A DNA stretch of 64,000 nucleotides, from assembly GCA_963556255.1 (NCBI GenBank), contig OY744607.1, forward strand, positions 39,731,390 to 39,795,389, given 5' to 3'. A program made the translations under genes and the position numbers. The notes under the pieces were generated by a model. That model was not told the DNA's origin. It worked only from the letters and a program-made list of their open reading frames with translations, and ran no database searches. Position 1 is the stretch's first letter. The number at the start of each line of letters is the position of its first letter. Positions 1 to 10,734 of this stretch are shown in pieces. This DNA is from Allolobophora icterica. Lineage: Eukaryota > Annelida > Clitellata > Crassiclitellata > Lumbricidae.

Positions 1-600
1 TCTTACAGAAAGAGTATGCTACAGTAAAAAAAAACATTAGTCTAGATTAGTCTACGAAAGTTAGAATACTATTTAGTTCCTGGAACATGACGGAACAAAA
101 CTCTATATGTGTAAAGTAGTGATTGTCCTTGAATGGGAGTTCAAAATCCTGGGGTCTTGGGCGTAGCCCATGGGTTCTAGGTACAATGTCTGGAAATAGA
201 GATCGAAGAACGTGGCTGGGGTTACGTATAACCGCCTGTAAGAGTCTGCCGTCGGCCACATCCATCATTTTGTCCAAATCGGGTTGTTGCATCGAGATAA
301 AGTCCATTCTCTGCATTCTTCTTAGGAGCCGCCGTAATCTGTCGTAATCACTCGACAAGGCAAGACCACGCCATGCAGGAGACGCATAGAGTAGTTTCCC
401 AATTATTGTAGCGCGGGAGACCTCGTGGATTGCATTAGTGGGAAGTCCATGGGCACGTAGGATTCTTACAGCATGCAAAGAGCTGGAGCAAGTGGCGATT
501 AGGTCACTAACGTGCGCTGAGGCTCTGAGGTCGTCTGTGATGGTAACACCAAGGATCTTCATTTTGGATACTCTGTCTATTCCAAGTTGTTGAGGAGGAC
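1..600 (-). mobile_element. LINE reverse-transcriptase C-terminal remnant
   Basis: An open frame of 171 codons (562 down to 47) reads as the C-terminal part of a LINE ORF2. It has the pattern KILGVTITDDL, then a helical stretch with LHAVRILRAHGL, then ATIIGKLLYASPAWRG, which is typical of the region after the RT palm in CR1/L2/Jockey-like elements. It ends with GLRPRPQDFELP, also a common terminal pattern in this group. The RT catalytic core lies upstream of this piece and is not seen, because the element is either truncated or interrupted by stops. It is a different subfamily from the LINE at 4,554-6,618. The strand and LINE identity are clear; the exact clade is inferred. Confidence 0.75.
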
Positions 601-2009
601 ACTTTACATTCAGTAGACTTAATTAGCAAGCCTTAAACTGAGGTGAGAAGACGACAAAGATTTGACATGTGTCCTAGAAATTAGAAACTAGACGGGTTGC
701 TCTTGTCTAGAACAGTCCTAGAATACTCCGTGGATTTTATTTGATTATATTTGTAAATTAGAAATCGACTAATTGAGTGACTGCCTGACTGATTGACTGA
801 CCTACGGATCTATCGATCATTCTATTGCCTAGCTTGTTGGCTGGTTTACTGGCTATCTGGGTGGCTGCTGGCTGGCTGGCTGGATGGCTGAATGGATGAC
901 AAATTGACTGGATGACTGAAAGACTGGCTGACTTGATGAACAGATGATTAGATATGACTAGATGATTTGATGACTGAAAGACTGGCTGGTGCATGGTTGT
1001 TACTGATTGGTCCATTCACTGAATGATTCATTGATTTATTATGTCTCCAATTCTCCATAGAATCTTGTGCTAAATTTGAGTAAACTCAGTATTTTATTTC
1101 GTTTTCTTTTCATATCAATATGTTTAATTCTAGACTAAAATTCTTGTAGAGACATCTGAGGCATTGTCTGTTTTTTTTTATTCTGAAAATTAGCACTGAG
1201 AACAAATCATTAAATCCTGCCTGACACATGTTTCAGTCTGGCGAATCAAGTTTCTGAAATGCTTCTCTATGCATTACACAGTGATACTCAAGCCAGCACA
1301 AAGCATTTCATATAGTAGTTAGAACTGATCGTTATACGACTAGGGCACACCAAAGAAACTATTGGGAGATAGCTGTATCTTGACAACTGAAACTGAATGT
1401 TGGCCTATGCTAACATTTACACTGTTCTGCCTGTGTCCCTGTGTTTGAGGGAGGAAGAACTGTGCCAGAGAAACAAGAGTATTAGAATTCTGTTTGCTCT
1501 TTGCAAATACTAGAAGCCAAATAGTCATTACCCTTCTATCAAAGACCATTTTCAGAGTTTGGACAGCTAGACCTTACATTTGCACCTAAATAGCCGTCAG
1601 ACAATTATGTAAAGTCTTGTGAAAATTATTTAGTTTAGGCCCGGACATAAACATTTATAAATGGTGAGTTTTTCGATGGATTAGTTTTACTAAAGGGTTT
1701 TAATATGAAATGGGAGGTTAGGTATTGAAAGTATGTGATGAAGATTGGGATTTTGGAGAGATATATGCATAAGAATTGCCTTCAAGGCAATGTGCTGAGG
1801 CAGCAAGTAGGCTAACTCAACCCTGATCAAGAGGACAGTATTCATCCGAAACAAAGAAGCAATACTGAGGTTGTACAAATTATTGGCGAGGTCACAGGTG
1901 GAATAGTGTATCCACTATCAAGGTACCTGATACATGACATCGGATGACTGGAGAAGGTGGAAAGAAGAGCAACCAAGGATTTGTGTTATAATTATAATAA
2001 TTTTCTATA
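601..2009. other. non-coding, degenerate tetranucleotide stretch
   Basis: No gene is recognisable. About 770-1,000 is a degenerate run of CTGA/CTGG/GATT-type tetranucleotides, so short open frames here are low complexity. The rest is AT-rich unique-looking DNA. Confidence 0.5.
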
Positions 2010-2195
2010 TTAATTCAAACTGACAAACGCAGTAAGATTACATTGAAACATGACAGTACAATCAAATCTTAACTAAACACACTGTTTGGCAGCCATGCAT
2101 GGCGCCGCCCTCGAGGGGATTACAGGTATCGAACCGCGACCTAATGCTCTCCTGGCTATGATTGTTACCATTACTCTATCCTCCTCCCCTAGTTA
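2010..2195 (-). mobile_element. tRNA-derived SINE, copy 1 (same family as 59,390-59,595)
   Basis: On the minus strand the 5' part has a tRNA-like A box (TAGAGTAATGGTAACA) and B box (GGTTCGATACC). These are followed by a body shared almost word for word with 59,390-59,595, for example the plus-strand block GACAAACGCAGTAAGATTAC and the later CATGACAGTACAAT. Two dispersed copies with the same internal promoter layout indicate a SINE. The partner LINE is not evident from the tail. Confidence 0.65.
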
Positions 2196-2647
2196 TGAAG
2201 TGAGGTTGAAAAGAGTTGGTACAACAACATCGGAGAGGAGGAGCAGGGGAGACCTAATTGAATTTTATACGATTATCACTGCATTTTGGGCTGTGCAGTG
2301 GGAGATGTTTGTTGAAATAGCACCAAATCAAACGAGGCCATTGTAGGCCACATATATCAATTATTTATGCAACGGAAAGGAACTTTATGGCAGAGGTTCT
2401 TCAGTGCAAGAGTTGTAGGCTTCTGGAATGGCTTGGATGATATAGTACTGTCTCAAAGGACATTTTTCATTTATGTTTATAAATGCATTAAGTTTAGGCT
2501 GATGTTTATACATGATTTGAGTCCATGATTATGATTAGGCATATTTAATGTGTACTCTCTGCCTTTCTTTCTCAGTGAAGTGATATTTAGGATTTAGTGG
2601 AATTAGTTTTTGTGTCTCTTGTTTTCATTTGATGCCAACACTATACC

Positions 2648-2800
2648 CATGGGCGTCAGGAGGGAGGGTAAGAGGGCATTTGCCTCCTGGATTTTGCGCA
2701 TTTTTAACAAAAATAAAATCTTGAATATTATCATTATTAAAACAGTCCCAACGTGATTTCCAATGCAAAAAACACTTAATTATTGTAATACATATTATAC
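2648..2800. mobile_element. hAT-type MITE fragment (family of 51,010-51,283)
   Basis: It begins CATGGGCGTCAGGAGG and runs through GGATTTTGCGCAT and an ACAGTCCCAAC block. These match, in inverse orientation, the complete MITE at 51,010-51,283. The opposite terminus is missing. The same start motif with the same eight preceding bases (ACTATACC) recurs at about 3,075, so part of this area may have been duplicated. Confidence 0.5.
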
Positions 2801-3109
2801 ATAGTAGCTATCTCCATCTCTATTGATTTTATACCATGAAGTTGTATTTTAATAGCATTGTTTCATTTACAGTTTATTATTGATCTACGCGTATTAACCA
2901 TAAATGGCCCAAGTTTGGACCATGCATGACAGGCAGTGTTTAATGTTTGAGGAAGACAATGGAGACGAGTGTCTTCTAATTATGGGAATTTTATGTTTTT
3001 TAAAGCTCAATACCTGTAATTTAATTAATTGCTATTAGGACTGTGTATGACAAGGTAAATGCATAATAATGAAACACTATACCCATGGGCGTCAGAAGGG
3101 ATCTATGAA
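2801..3109. other. non-coding
   Basis: AT-rich sequence without a recognisable gene. Near 3,072 is a second copy of the motif ACTATACCCATGGGCGTCAG, also found at 2,640. Confidence 0.4.
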
Positions 3110-3211
3110 CGGATTATTATCATTATTATTTTTTTGCCGAGAGGCAAATATTATTATTATTATATTATTATTATTATTATTATTTTTTTTTATTTCCCCG
3201 AGGTACATATA

Positions 3212-3303
<92 letters not shown>
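3110..3303. repeat. (ATT)n microsatellite
   Basis: A nearly uninterrupted ATT trinucleotide tract. The core from about 3,210 to 3,303 is perfect. The apparent poly-isoleucine open frame across it is an artefact. Confidence 0.95.
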
Positions 3304-3448
3304 CCGAGAATTCAAGTCAGGTTCTGTTCACTCAGAAAATCGAGTTCACCGCCGCTGCCTCCGTTAATAAGAAAGCGATAGATATCGACGGGTTTGTTGC
3401 TCTTTGGCTCCGGGCAGCTTTGACATGGCGCCTTGGAAAGCTACTGCG

Positions 3449-3465
3449 TTATTATTATTATTATT

Positions 3466-3511
<46 letters not shown>
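3449..3511. repeat. (TTA)n(TTG)n compound microsatellite
   Basis: Seven or so TTA units pass directly into about fifteen TTG units. Confidence 0.95.
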
Positions 3512-3512
<1 letters not shown>

Positions 3513-3524
3513 ATTGCATTTATT

Positions 3525-3685
3525 ATGTATGCAGTCAGTGAATTTAATCTGAGGCGTGAAACAGCTGTGAAGAAAGGACTAACTCAAGGTCCCTACACAG
3601 TAACTGTCTCAGGGGAGGCTTGAACCCATGCTCTTCACATTACAAGCCAAGTGCTCTTACTAATTGGCTACCCTGTGCTATGTTA
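3525..3685 (-). mobile_element. tRNA-derived SINE
   Basis: The minus strand shows an A-box-like TAGCCAATTAGTAAGAG and a B box GGGTTCAAGCC with tRNA-like spacing. A core-like segment GGGACCTTGAGTTAGTCCTT follows, comparable to ACCTTGGGCAAGTCCTT in the SINE at 43,312-43,540. The 3' end is not defined. Confidence 0.6.
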
Positions 3686-3702
3686 TAGTTACATAGTTAT
3701 AG

Positions 3703-3720
3703 GATATCCTATAGGATATC
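3703..3720. repeat. perfect 18-bp palindrome
   Basis: GATATCCTATAGGATATC is self-complementary over its whole length. No function can be assigned. Confidence 0.85.
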
Positions 3721-4514
3721 TCACTCTTGACTGGTTCAGTTAAATATGTTTCATTACATTACAGAATAATTCTAGTTGTGAGGTCGTAATCGTCACTTTA
3801 ACAAGGTCAGATAAGGTTGACGTCAGCGTGCCTGACAGTCTGAAGGTGTTGTTAAACACTGGCCGCCACTGATAGAAATCCTAATAGGAATTCCATAGGT
3901 GGCGCCACTCGAGGCCACGGACAAAGAGACCGTCTGAGCTGGTTCTGTGCGATAAGTCCGTTCTATTTCTTAACTACAATGAAACTGAAGCAGTACCCTT
4001 TGATTGGCTTCTTTCAGTATGTCTATGTTGCATTGGGGTCTTTGATGATCCAGGTGGGATGATGATGTAGGATCAATGAGGCAGTTCTCATTTCCTTCTC
4101 ATCAGAGTTAAGAGGAACAGAAAGAGCTCCACGGTCCTATACACTTGTAGTCCTATTTATAGGCTTTTAGTTCATAGTCCTATTGGCCAGTGAAGGGCAG
4201 GACTTCCGTTTACTTCCAGTTAGTTGCAAATCTGATTTGCCTTTATTATCGTCAACTTGATCATGTGCTCTTTCGTGTGGTAAATTATGTGCTGATGATC
4301 AAGATACAAATTTTTAAGGTCTGATTTGTAACTGGGTTTTTATAGAGCGTGGTTTAAGAACCAATCAGAATTGTAGCTTGACAAAGGAGCATTCCTGCTT
4401 GCCTATTAACAATGATTAAAATGAGATGGCAATTGATGAACAAATTTAACTCTGTTAGACCTCTATGCATAATAACATGCACAGACATACGCTAGATACA
4501 AACAACGCTGCTTT
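3721..4514. other. non-coding
   Basis: No gene seen. Around 3,865-3,910 is a GC-rich segment with GGTGGCGCCACTCGAGG that looks like a MITE end, but I could not find the partner end. Confidence 0.35.
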
Positions 4515-4553
4515 AATAATAATAATAATAATTATTATTATTATTATTAATGA
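4515..4553. repeat. (AAT)n/(ATT)n tail of the adjacent LINE
   Basis: A short inverted AAT/ATT tract directly follows the 3' end of the minus-strand LINE. Microsatellite tails are usual for CR1/L2-type elements. Confidence 0.8.
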
Positions 4554-6618
4554 GCTTTTATATAGCGCCCCTTCAAGGTTATCTACTCAGGAGCGCTCCT
4601 AGTCCAACCACGGCTAAAGAGAGTAGTTTTTAAGTTTGCAAGAAACAAGGTAGAGTGAGTCATAGGGACCAGGCGAAGTGCAACAGGAAGGCCATTCCAG
4701 GTTGCAGGTCCAGCGACCGAAAAAGAACGTCGCTGCATAATGGCTGTCCGCGTGCGGGGGACCAATAGCTCGGCCTGGTCAGCCGAGCGAAGAGCAGATC
4801 TCCGCAGGACCCCCGAGGTAGAGCGACACAACTCCCGCAGGTATGGGGGAGCAAGTCCCTCTAGACAACGCCTAACCAGTGCAGAGACCCTATAGGCGAT
4901 CCGCAGCGGGAAAGGGAGCCAGTGCAGAACATCCCGCATATAAAGAGAAACCTGGCCAAATCTGGGGATGCGACCAATAAGACGTGCGGCTGCACGCAAA
5001 ACCCGGTCCAAACACCCAAGGCGGGCAGCTGGGAGGCTAGCGTAAAGGGCGCTACAGTAGTCCAGACGGGAAACCACAAACGCATGGACAAGGGTAGAAG
5101 CAGCTGCCTGCGTCAGAGTGCGGGAGACTACCCGTAACTGACGAAGTTGATAATAAGAGTCCCGACAAAGCAAATTAATATGTCGCATGAATGTAAGCTC
5201 TTGATCCAGAATTACACCAAGATTCCGTACTGAGGAGGCAAAGGAAACCCAGGGAAATTCAAGTGCCAGACCCTCAAGGTTAATTTTTGCAAGCTGTTAG
5301 CGCGTACCAAACCAGATATATTGGGCCTTTGCCGGGTTCAACCGTAGACGGTTTGAGGACATCCAGGCCTCCAAATTCCCCACGACTCGGGCGATCTCTC
5401 GAACTGCAGCAGCAGCAGCCAATGGTGAGCAGTGGACATACGCTTGGAGGTCATCCGCGTAGGACTGACTTAAGACTGTACTGGCCGCCAAGAGGGGACC
5501 AAGGTCAGCAGTATAGAGTATGTACAATAGGGGACCCAAAACAGAGCCCTGGGGCAGGCCAAATGGAGCAGGAACCCAGGGTGACCTAGTAGACCCACAA
5601 GCCACAATGCAAGAGCGGTCCTGAAGGTATGAGGTAAGCCAGTCAAGAAAATTTCCAGAGAGACCATAGGAGGTAGAGAGGCGTGTCAAAAGAATAATAT
5701 GATCAACTGTATCGAATGCAGCGCTTACATCGAACAGTGCCAATAGAGTAACCTGTGACTTATCAATGGCGCCATAAATGTCCGAGAGGAGGCGTACCAA
5801 CAAGGTCTCAGTAGAGTGACCTTTTCGAAAGCCCGACTGGTAAGTTGGTAAAAGGTCATTCTTATCAAGGTGGACAGTAAGCTGAGTAGCTATAGTACCT
5901 TTTCAATAATTTTAGAGATAAAAGACACATTAGCTATAGGCCTAAAGTTATTAGGGTCAGCCAAATCCAATCCCTCGCGTTTTGGCACCGGGATGAGGAT
6001 GGATCTTTTCTGTGAGACAGGCAGGATGCCCTCACGAAGGGAGCTGTTGCAGAGGACCGTCAGGAAAGGGAGTAAAATATCCACGAATTCTTGAAGAAGA
6101 GATGTAGGAAGTGGGTCCAAATCGCATGTTTTAGGCGCAGAAGCTAAGATGACTCGTCGTAAATCCTGGCTTGAGATTGGATCCAGGGCGGAAAGTTCAC
6201 AGTTAGTCGGTGTATAGACCGGCGGAGGAGAACCGGCAGTGGTCTCTCGGACAGAATTTACTTTCGCAGTAAATGCCTCGAGAAAGGTATCTGGCGAGAA
6301 GAGTGGTGTAGCTGAGCGTCCAGCAGGTCGAGCACGGCCAAGGAGGTCATTTAAGGTCGACCAGAGCCTCTTAGGATCCCTCGAGTGGCAAGCGATCTTG
6401 AGTTCCCAGTAGGCCTGCTCTTTCCGTCTGTACTGCCGATGCATCTCGCGGACATATTGCACCCAGGCAGCGCGGTCAGCAGGCAGCTTAGTGCGCCTGT
6501 AACGCCTCTCCAGACGACGAGCATGGCGCCGAAATGAACGACACTCGGCATCGAACCACGGTGTGAGAGCAGACTGGCGCGTTCTAGCTGTGTTTGATGG
6601 AAGTAAGGTGTTAACAAG
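4554..6618 (-). mobile_element. 5'-truncated CR1/L2-like LINE, nearly open ORF2 3' half
   Basis: The minus strand encodes the linker and reverse-transcriptase part of LINE ORF2. It starts in the endonuclease-RT linker (TPWFDAECRSFRRHARRL, near 6,550). It then continues through the RT core: NNFRPIANVSFISKIIEKVL, SGFRKGHSTETLLVRLLSD, FDVSAAFDTVDH, the GLPQGSVLGPLLY block and the catalytic YADD (about 5,430-5,440). The C-terminal domain ends with SFSVAGPATWNGLP and a stop at 4,583. I see only one frameshift (near 5,870-5,890) and one in-frame TAA (near 5,298). The element then ends in GGGGCGCTATATAAAAGC plus a trinucleotide tail. The 5' truncation is typical of incomplete reverse transcription. 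The clade (CR1/L2 side of the Jockey superfamily) is inferred from domain style and tail. Confidence 0.9.
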
Positions 6619-6647
6619 ATTATAATAAGATAATAATTTATAATAAT

Positions 6648-6679
6648 TTATAAGATCATTAATTATAATGATCTTATAA
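6648..6679. repeat. 13-bp-arm inverted repeat
   Basis: TTATAAGATCATT and AATGATCTTATAA form perfect arms around a 6-nt spacer, in AT-rich DNA next to the truncation point of the LINE. Confidence 0.75.
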
Positions 6680-6789
6680 ATCTTGTGTATTGTTTTCAGC
6701 TGGTATGATTTTTTGCTCAGTGGTACTGATGAGCTTTGACTGAACTACACCCAGTCCGACTGCATCTATTTGTAAGGTGCATTTCTGTT

Positions 6790-7130
6790 TTTGTTATGTT
6801 TATATTCGTTTATTACGTAGAACAACGGGCAAAACGTTGTAGGTGTACATGAAAAATAAAACTGAGGAAGTAATAGCTCAGTATGAGTTGGCGAATAACA
6901 TGCGAGAAATAAAGTTTCGTGAGTCTTTATCAGGGAGGTTAAAGTTATGAGGTCTGTTTCTAAGAAAATAGGGACTCAGGGAGTTAAATGATGGTTAGGG
7001 AAGAGGCATCTTAGTGAATGGTTTTCATTACACAGGACAGCTTTAAATAATGCAGTTTCAGCTTTGTTTGCAAGCTCTGCGATAGAGGGAGAATTAGCGT
7101 GAATATAGCCGGATCGCTTAAGTTTGGTTT
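6790..7130 (-). mobile_element. LINE 3' fragment, same family as 41,400-43,110
   Basis: This stretch matches 41,400-41,730 block by block, for example GAGTCTTTATCAGGGAGGTT, the following GGTTAAAGTTA[TC]GAGGTCT and GTAGGTGTACA. Only the 3'-most few hundred bases of the LINE (minus-strand sense) are present, so this is a 5'-truncated copy. Confidence 0.7.
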
Positions 7131-7414
7131 GCCGAACAGCTGCCTGCTGAATGCAATATAATATTTAATTTATTCGTAGAATGTAATGTGATGAAATTTA
7201 ACTTAGCAACGTTCAACCATACTAGGCCTACCTAATTTTATATGCTGTAAGTTACCCTTTCTAAATATCTACTCAGAAAAATGCTCCCATCCCAATGTTG
7301 GTGAAATAAGGTTCGAATAAGTAAAATATGCGTTGGTAACATATCTGAAGATACAAGGAGCAAAGGCTAAAAATATATGGCATGCAGTGGGTTAATACAT
7401 TATTAGAGTGCTCT

Positions 7415-7572
7415 GCTCTAAAAAAAAATTGGGGTATATTGAACACTGTAGTTTACACTTAGAGCTGTTCAGCATTTGTGAATGAGCTGGTTAAAATTGG
7501 GATACACTGAATGTTGTAGGTTACACATAGAACTGTTCAGCATTTGTGAATTAGTTGGTTAAAATTGAGGTA
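7415..7572. repeat. about 68-bp tandem duplication
   Basis: Two adjacent, diverged copies share TGTTCAGCATTTGTGAAT and end in GGTTAAAATTG. A third start is visible before the next element. Confidence 0.75.
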
Positions 7573-7760
7573 CAGCAAAACTTCGGTATATCGAACTTCG
7601 GTATTTCGAACTTGACGTTGTCGAACAACAGCAAATTGCTCGACCAGAATCAATGCAAACACATACAAACATAGCTCTGCTCTATCGAACCTGCTTATAT
7701 CGAAGTCTCGCTTTATCGGATGCTATATTCGGTCTTTGTCGAACAGTGGACCTGCAGATT
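7572..7760. mobile_element. possible pogo/Tigger-like MITE
   Basis: It starts ACAGCAAAACTTCGGTATAT and contains repeated TATCGAAC/TTTCGAAC motifs, ending near GTCGAACAGTGG. Such TCGAAC-rich termini resemble pogo/Tigger elements. The two ends are not clean inverted repeats, so this is tentative. Confidence 0.35.
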
Positions 7761-8218
7761 TATCAAAGTTGCAAGCCACTCTGCAACTCGATACTATTGG
7801 ACTAATTAAGGCTGACTGACGAATAATGACATATGCTTTGTTTCCCTGACTGACTAAGAGGTAAGGCTGACATGCATGTCTGGTCACCGGGAAAGGGTCA
7901 CTTTGTGTTTACCTTGATTTCATTTTTGTACCGTAGTCTCATTATGCTGACTGTAATCTTATTGCCCAGTGGCTGATTTAGCCATGAGTGCAAGGTTCAG
8001 AACCAACGCGTCCTACTTGATGTCTCTCGGCGTCTCCAATGCCAACCCGGTGCATGATGAGCCGTATTTAAAATGGCGCCCCCTCTGGCATTCCCTTGCC
8101 CGTACGCAAGCGACCCTAGGTCCCTAGAACTGTCACTGCCATTGCCCCTGCAAGGTTGTTCTATGGCCCCATATAACAAGGACTGACCGTGCTAAAGTTT
8201 TACATACACGTTGTTAAA
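7761..8218. other. non-coding
   Basis: No recognisable gene or repeat boundary. Short open frames lack any family pattern. Confidence 0.4.
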
Positions 8219-8624
8219 TTAAATTAGGGCTGCTCAACGATTAAAATTTTTAATCGCGATTAATCTTGCGATTAAAAATTTTAATCGCGATTAATCTTAC
8301 GATTAATCGCATCATGAGAAAATAAAAGACAACACTGTTGTTGTTGTTATTGTTTACAGATAGTAATAATAAGTAAATAGTACTTTTTATTGAAAGAGAA
8401 ACGTCATTGTTTTCAGTTTGCCCAATTTTGATCTGTATATAATATAGTGTGCAGAATCACCAAGTTCATCTTCTTTCTGTTTTTCATAAGTCCTTTGTCA
8501 GCCAGTTGTTCAGACAAACTAACTTGTTCACAATGTTAGGTGAGAGTGTTAAACGTTTCTTATTAAGAAACCGTTGCGGCCCGTGCGCAGATGATACGAA
8601 GGTGCATTAAAGTCTTATGATGAT

Positions 8625-9785
8625 CAGTGTTGCCAGTGAGGTTTTCCAGATTTCCCCATATTTCGTTCCAAAAAATCCCCAGATTTCCCCAGATTATATA
8701 AACAATTTATGAGACATTGTAACACTATTTAGCAGTAACATACCTACTTACAGTTACATTAATAACAATATATATTCCTCAAATGAGTGGAATCAAATAT
8801 ACTGACTTGTTATTTTGTATTGTCACTGGTCAATGACTCAAAGTTGTCGGCGAGTCGGCATCCAAGTCGACGACAACTTCTGTTTCGTTAAGATCTCCAG
8901 TATGTAAAACACGCTGGCTGGTAAAACACAGCCAGCGTGTTTTACATGGCATCAACGCCTTATGTTTCTGGGCCTAAACTACATCTTGTGTTAACTGGAA
9001 CTGGAGATTTCTTTTACAACTATTCGAAGAATAGAAGTAGACATTCTAAATATGAACATTTCAAGACAAGATGGTAGGCGGTTGATGGCAACGTTTGCAC
9101 AAAGTGCAAATGAATGACAGACAAATGTTTATAACTTCAAGCCGCTCAAAATGGGCAATGCTGTAACTGCGCTTCGGTGACATTTTTTGAGCTATTGTGC
9201 TGTCTGGAAACATCTGCTTGCTAGGCTATATTCTATCAAATGATCTGCTTATGTTCAGCATTGGGTTCTGCCAAATGATCAGCTTATGTTCAGTATTATG
9301 TTCTGCCATGAAAGCCGTCAACAATATCTCCACTTTAGCAATTCGTCTTGACGACCGGGCTCTTTTGGTTTGTTGAAAAACTTGTTAATGTTCAGAGTTG
9401 TTGCGTGCACGACGTTATGTCGTTAACCCGCTACAACTACCTCGCGTACATTCATCATCGCTCATCCACTAACAGAAATTTCAAACTATAACAGGAAATA
9501 GAAATACAATCACTAGAATGACTAGATAGTTGATGACATCATTGAGATGGTTTAAAACAAGAAGTGCCTTTGGTGGAATGAAAATTATACAGCGCATTGT
9601 TTTTTACATTCAATTACAATACAAACATAGTGTCTAATGCTTAGTGCACACAAAATACATACATTGTCAATGCAAATTTTCGAGATGGTCAAATTTCCCC
9701 AGATTTGGCCAAAAAATCCCCAGATCCCCAGACGAAGGCCGAAATCCCCAGATCTAGGGAAAAATCCCCAGCTCTGGCAACATTG
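8625..9785. mobile_element. hAT-type element nested in the 8,227-10,262 element
   Basis: The ends are CAGTGTTGCCAG and CTGGCAACATTG, inverted with one mismatch. They are flanked by a perfect 8-bp duplication ATGATGAT (8,617-8,624 and 9,786-9,793). Subterminal regions carry many copies of an AAATCCCCAGA motif at both ends. No intact transposase frame is seen. The nesting shows that this copy is younger than its host element. Confidence 0.85.
8902..8947. repeat. 19-bp perfect hairpin inside nested element
   Basis: ATGTAAAACACGCTGGCTG is followed after an 8-nt loop by its exact reverse complement. It lies inside the 8,625-9,785 element. Confidence 0.9.
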
Positions 9786-10270
9786 ATGATGATATTTAAA
9801 TTCTTTGTTAGTGCTTGCCGTTTTAAAAATAAACTGACTGTTCATTATAGATCGTTTGAGTTCTTTCTTGCTTTTTTTCTCCGACATTTTATAGATTATT
9901 AATAACCCGCTAGAAGATAATCATTTTATAATACGAACTAAGATCAAACTATAAGCATATGCACAGAAACTTTGACAGAGAGGACGAATATAACTAATCC
10001 ATACCAGGTCTACACCGCCATTAACCGGAAATACTTTTGGTTGCTTATGAGTTCGCCCAACACAACTGTGTGAAGTAAGCCCAATCTTGGCCAAAGACTA
10101 TGGGCTTCGGCAATACTTCACGCATTGCAGTGTTCGGTAAATTCCTATCCAAAACAGTGTTTGCGATTAAAATTTAATCGCGATTAAATTTTTTAATCGC
10201 GTTAATCGTCCAGAAAATTTAACGCGTTAATCGCGTGCGTTAACTGCGATTAAACAACAGCCTTAAATTA

Positions 10271-10734
10271 AATACATCATTACGATATCTCACACAAAAG
10301 CACGATTTTATAATGGCGTCGCAAAGAGAAAGAATCTGTGGATGATAAAATTAGATGCGTTGCATAATAGGCACTACAATAGGCAATGCAGGTACATTTA
10401 GGCAGAATTGTCTTGGATTATTTTATAAAACAGGCGTAGGCCTACTTACAACATCTGATCGGCTCATCACTGTGTGACAAAAGAAGACGAAAGGTAGCCT
10501 CAACATCCACTCCAATTTGGATTTCAATTGTACACAGTTTAATTGTCAGAAAGCTAAAATTATTGTCATCATCGGTATCAGCAGCACCAGCACCACTTCA
10601 GCAACAAAAGCCATATTTTAAGCAGATACGGTATTCATTCATTTTTTCATTCATCCTCATTTAGAAATCCTAAAAGATTACAACGCAAGATCAACCAATG
10701 GAACATGAAGAACCTCAGGATACGTTTAATATAT
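10271..10734. other. non-coding
   Basis: Nothing recognisable. Directly precedes the satellite array. Confidence 0.4.

Larger units (their letters stand above)
8227..10262. mobile_element. hAT-type DNA element with TTAAATTA target duplication
   Basis: The left end is GGGCTGCTCAACGATTAA and the right end read inward is GGCTGTTGTTTAATCGC. The perfect 8-bp direct repeat TTAAATTA lies immediately outside both ends (8,219-8,226 and 10,263-10,270). Subterminal TTTAATCGCGATTAA-type palindromes are repeated at both ends (8,240-8,310 and 10,165-10,255). An 8-bp duplication with such termini fits hAT. No transposase frame is visible, so it is non-autonomous. About 1.16 kb of its interior is a second, nested element. 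Confidence 0.8.

Noticed and set aside
3059..3623. Poly-Ile/Tyr and poly-Cys open frames
   Set aside because: Produced by ATT and TTG microsatellites.
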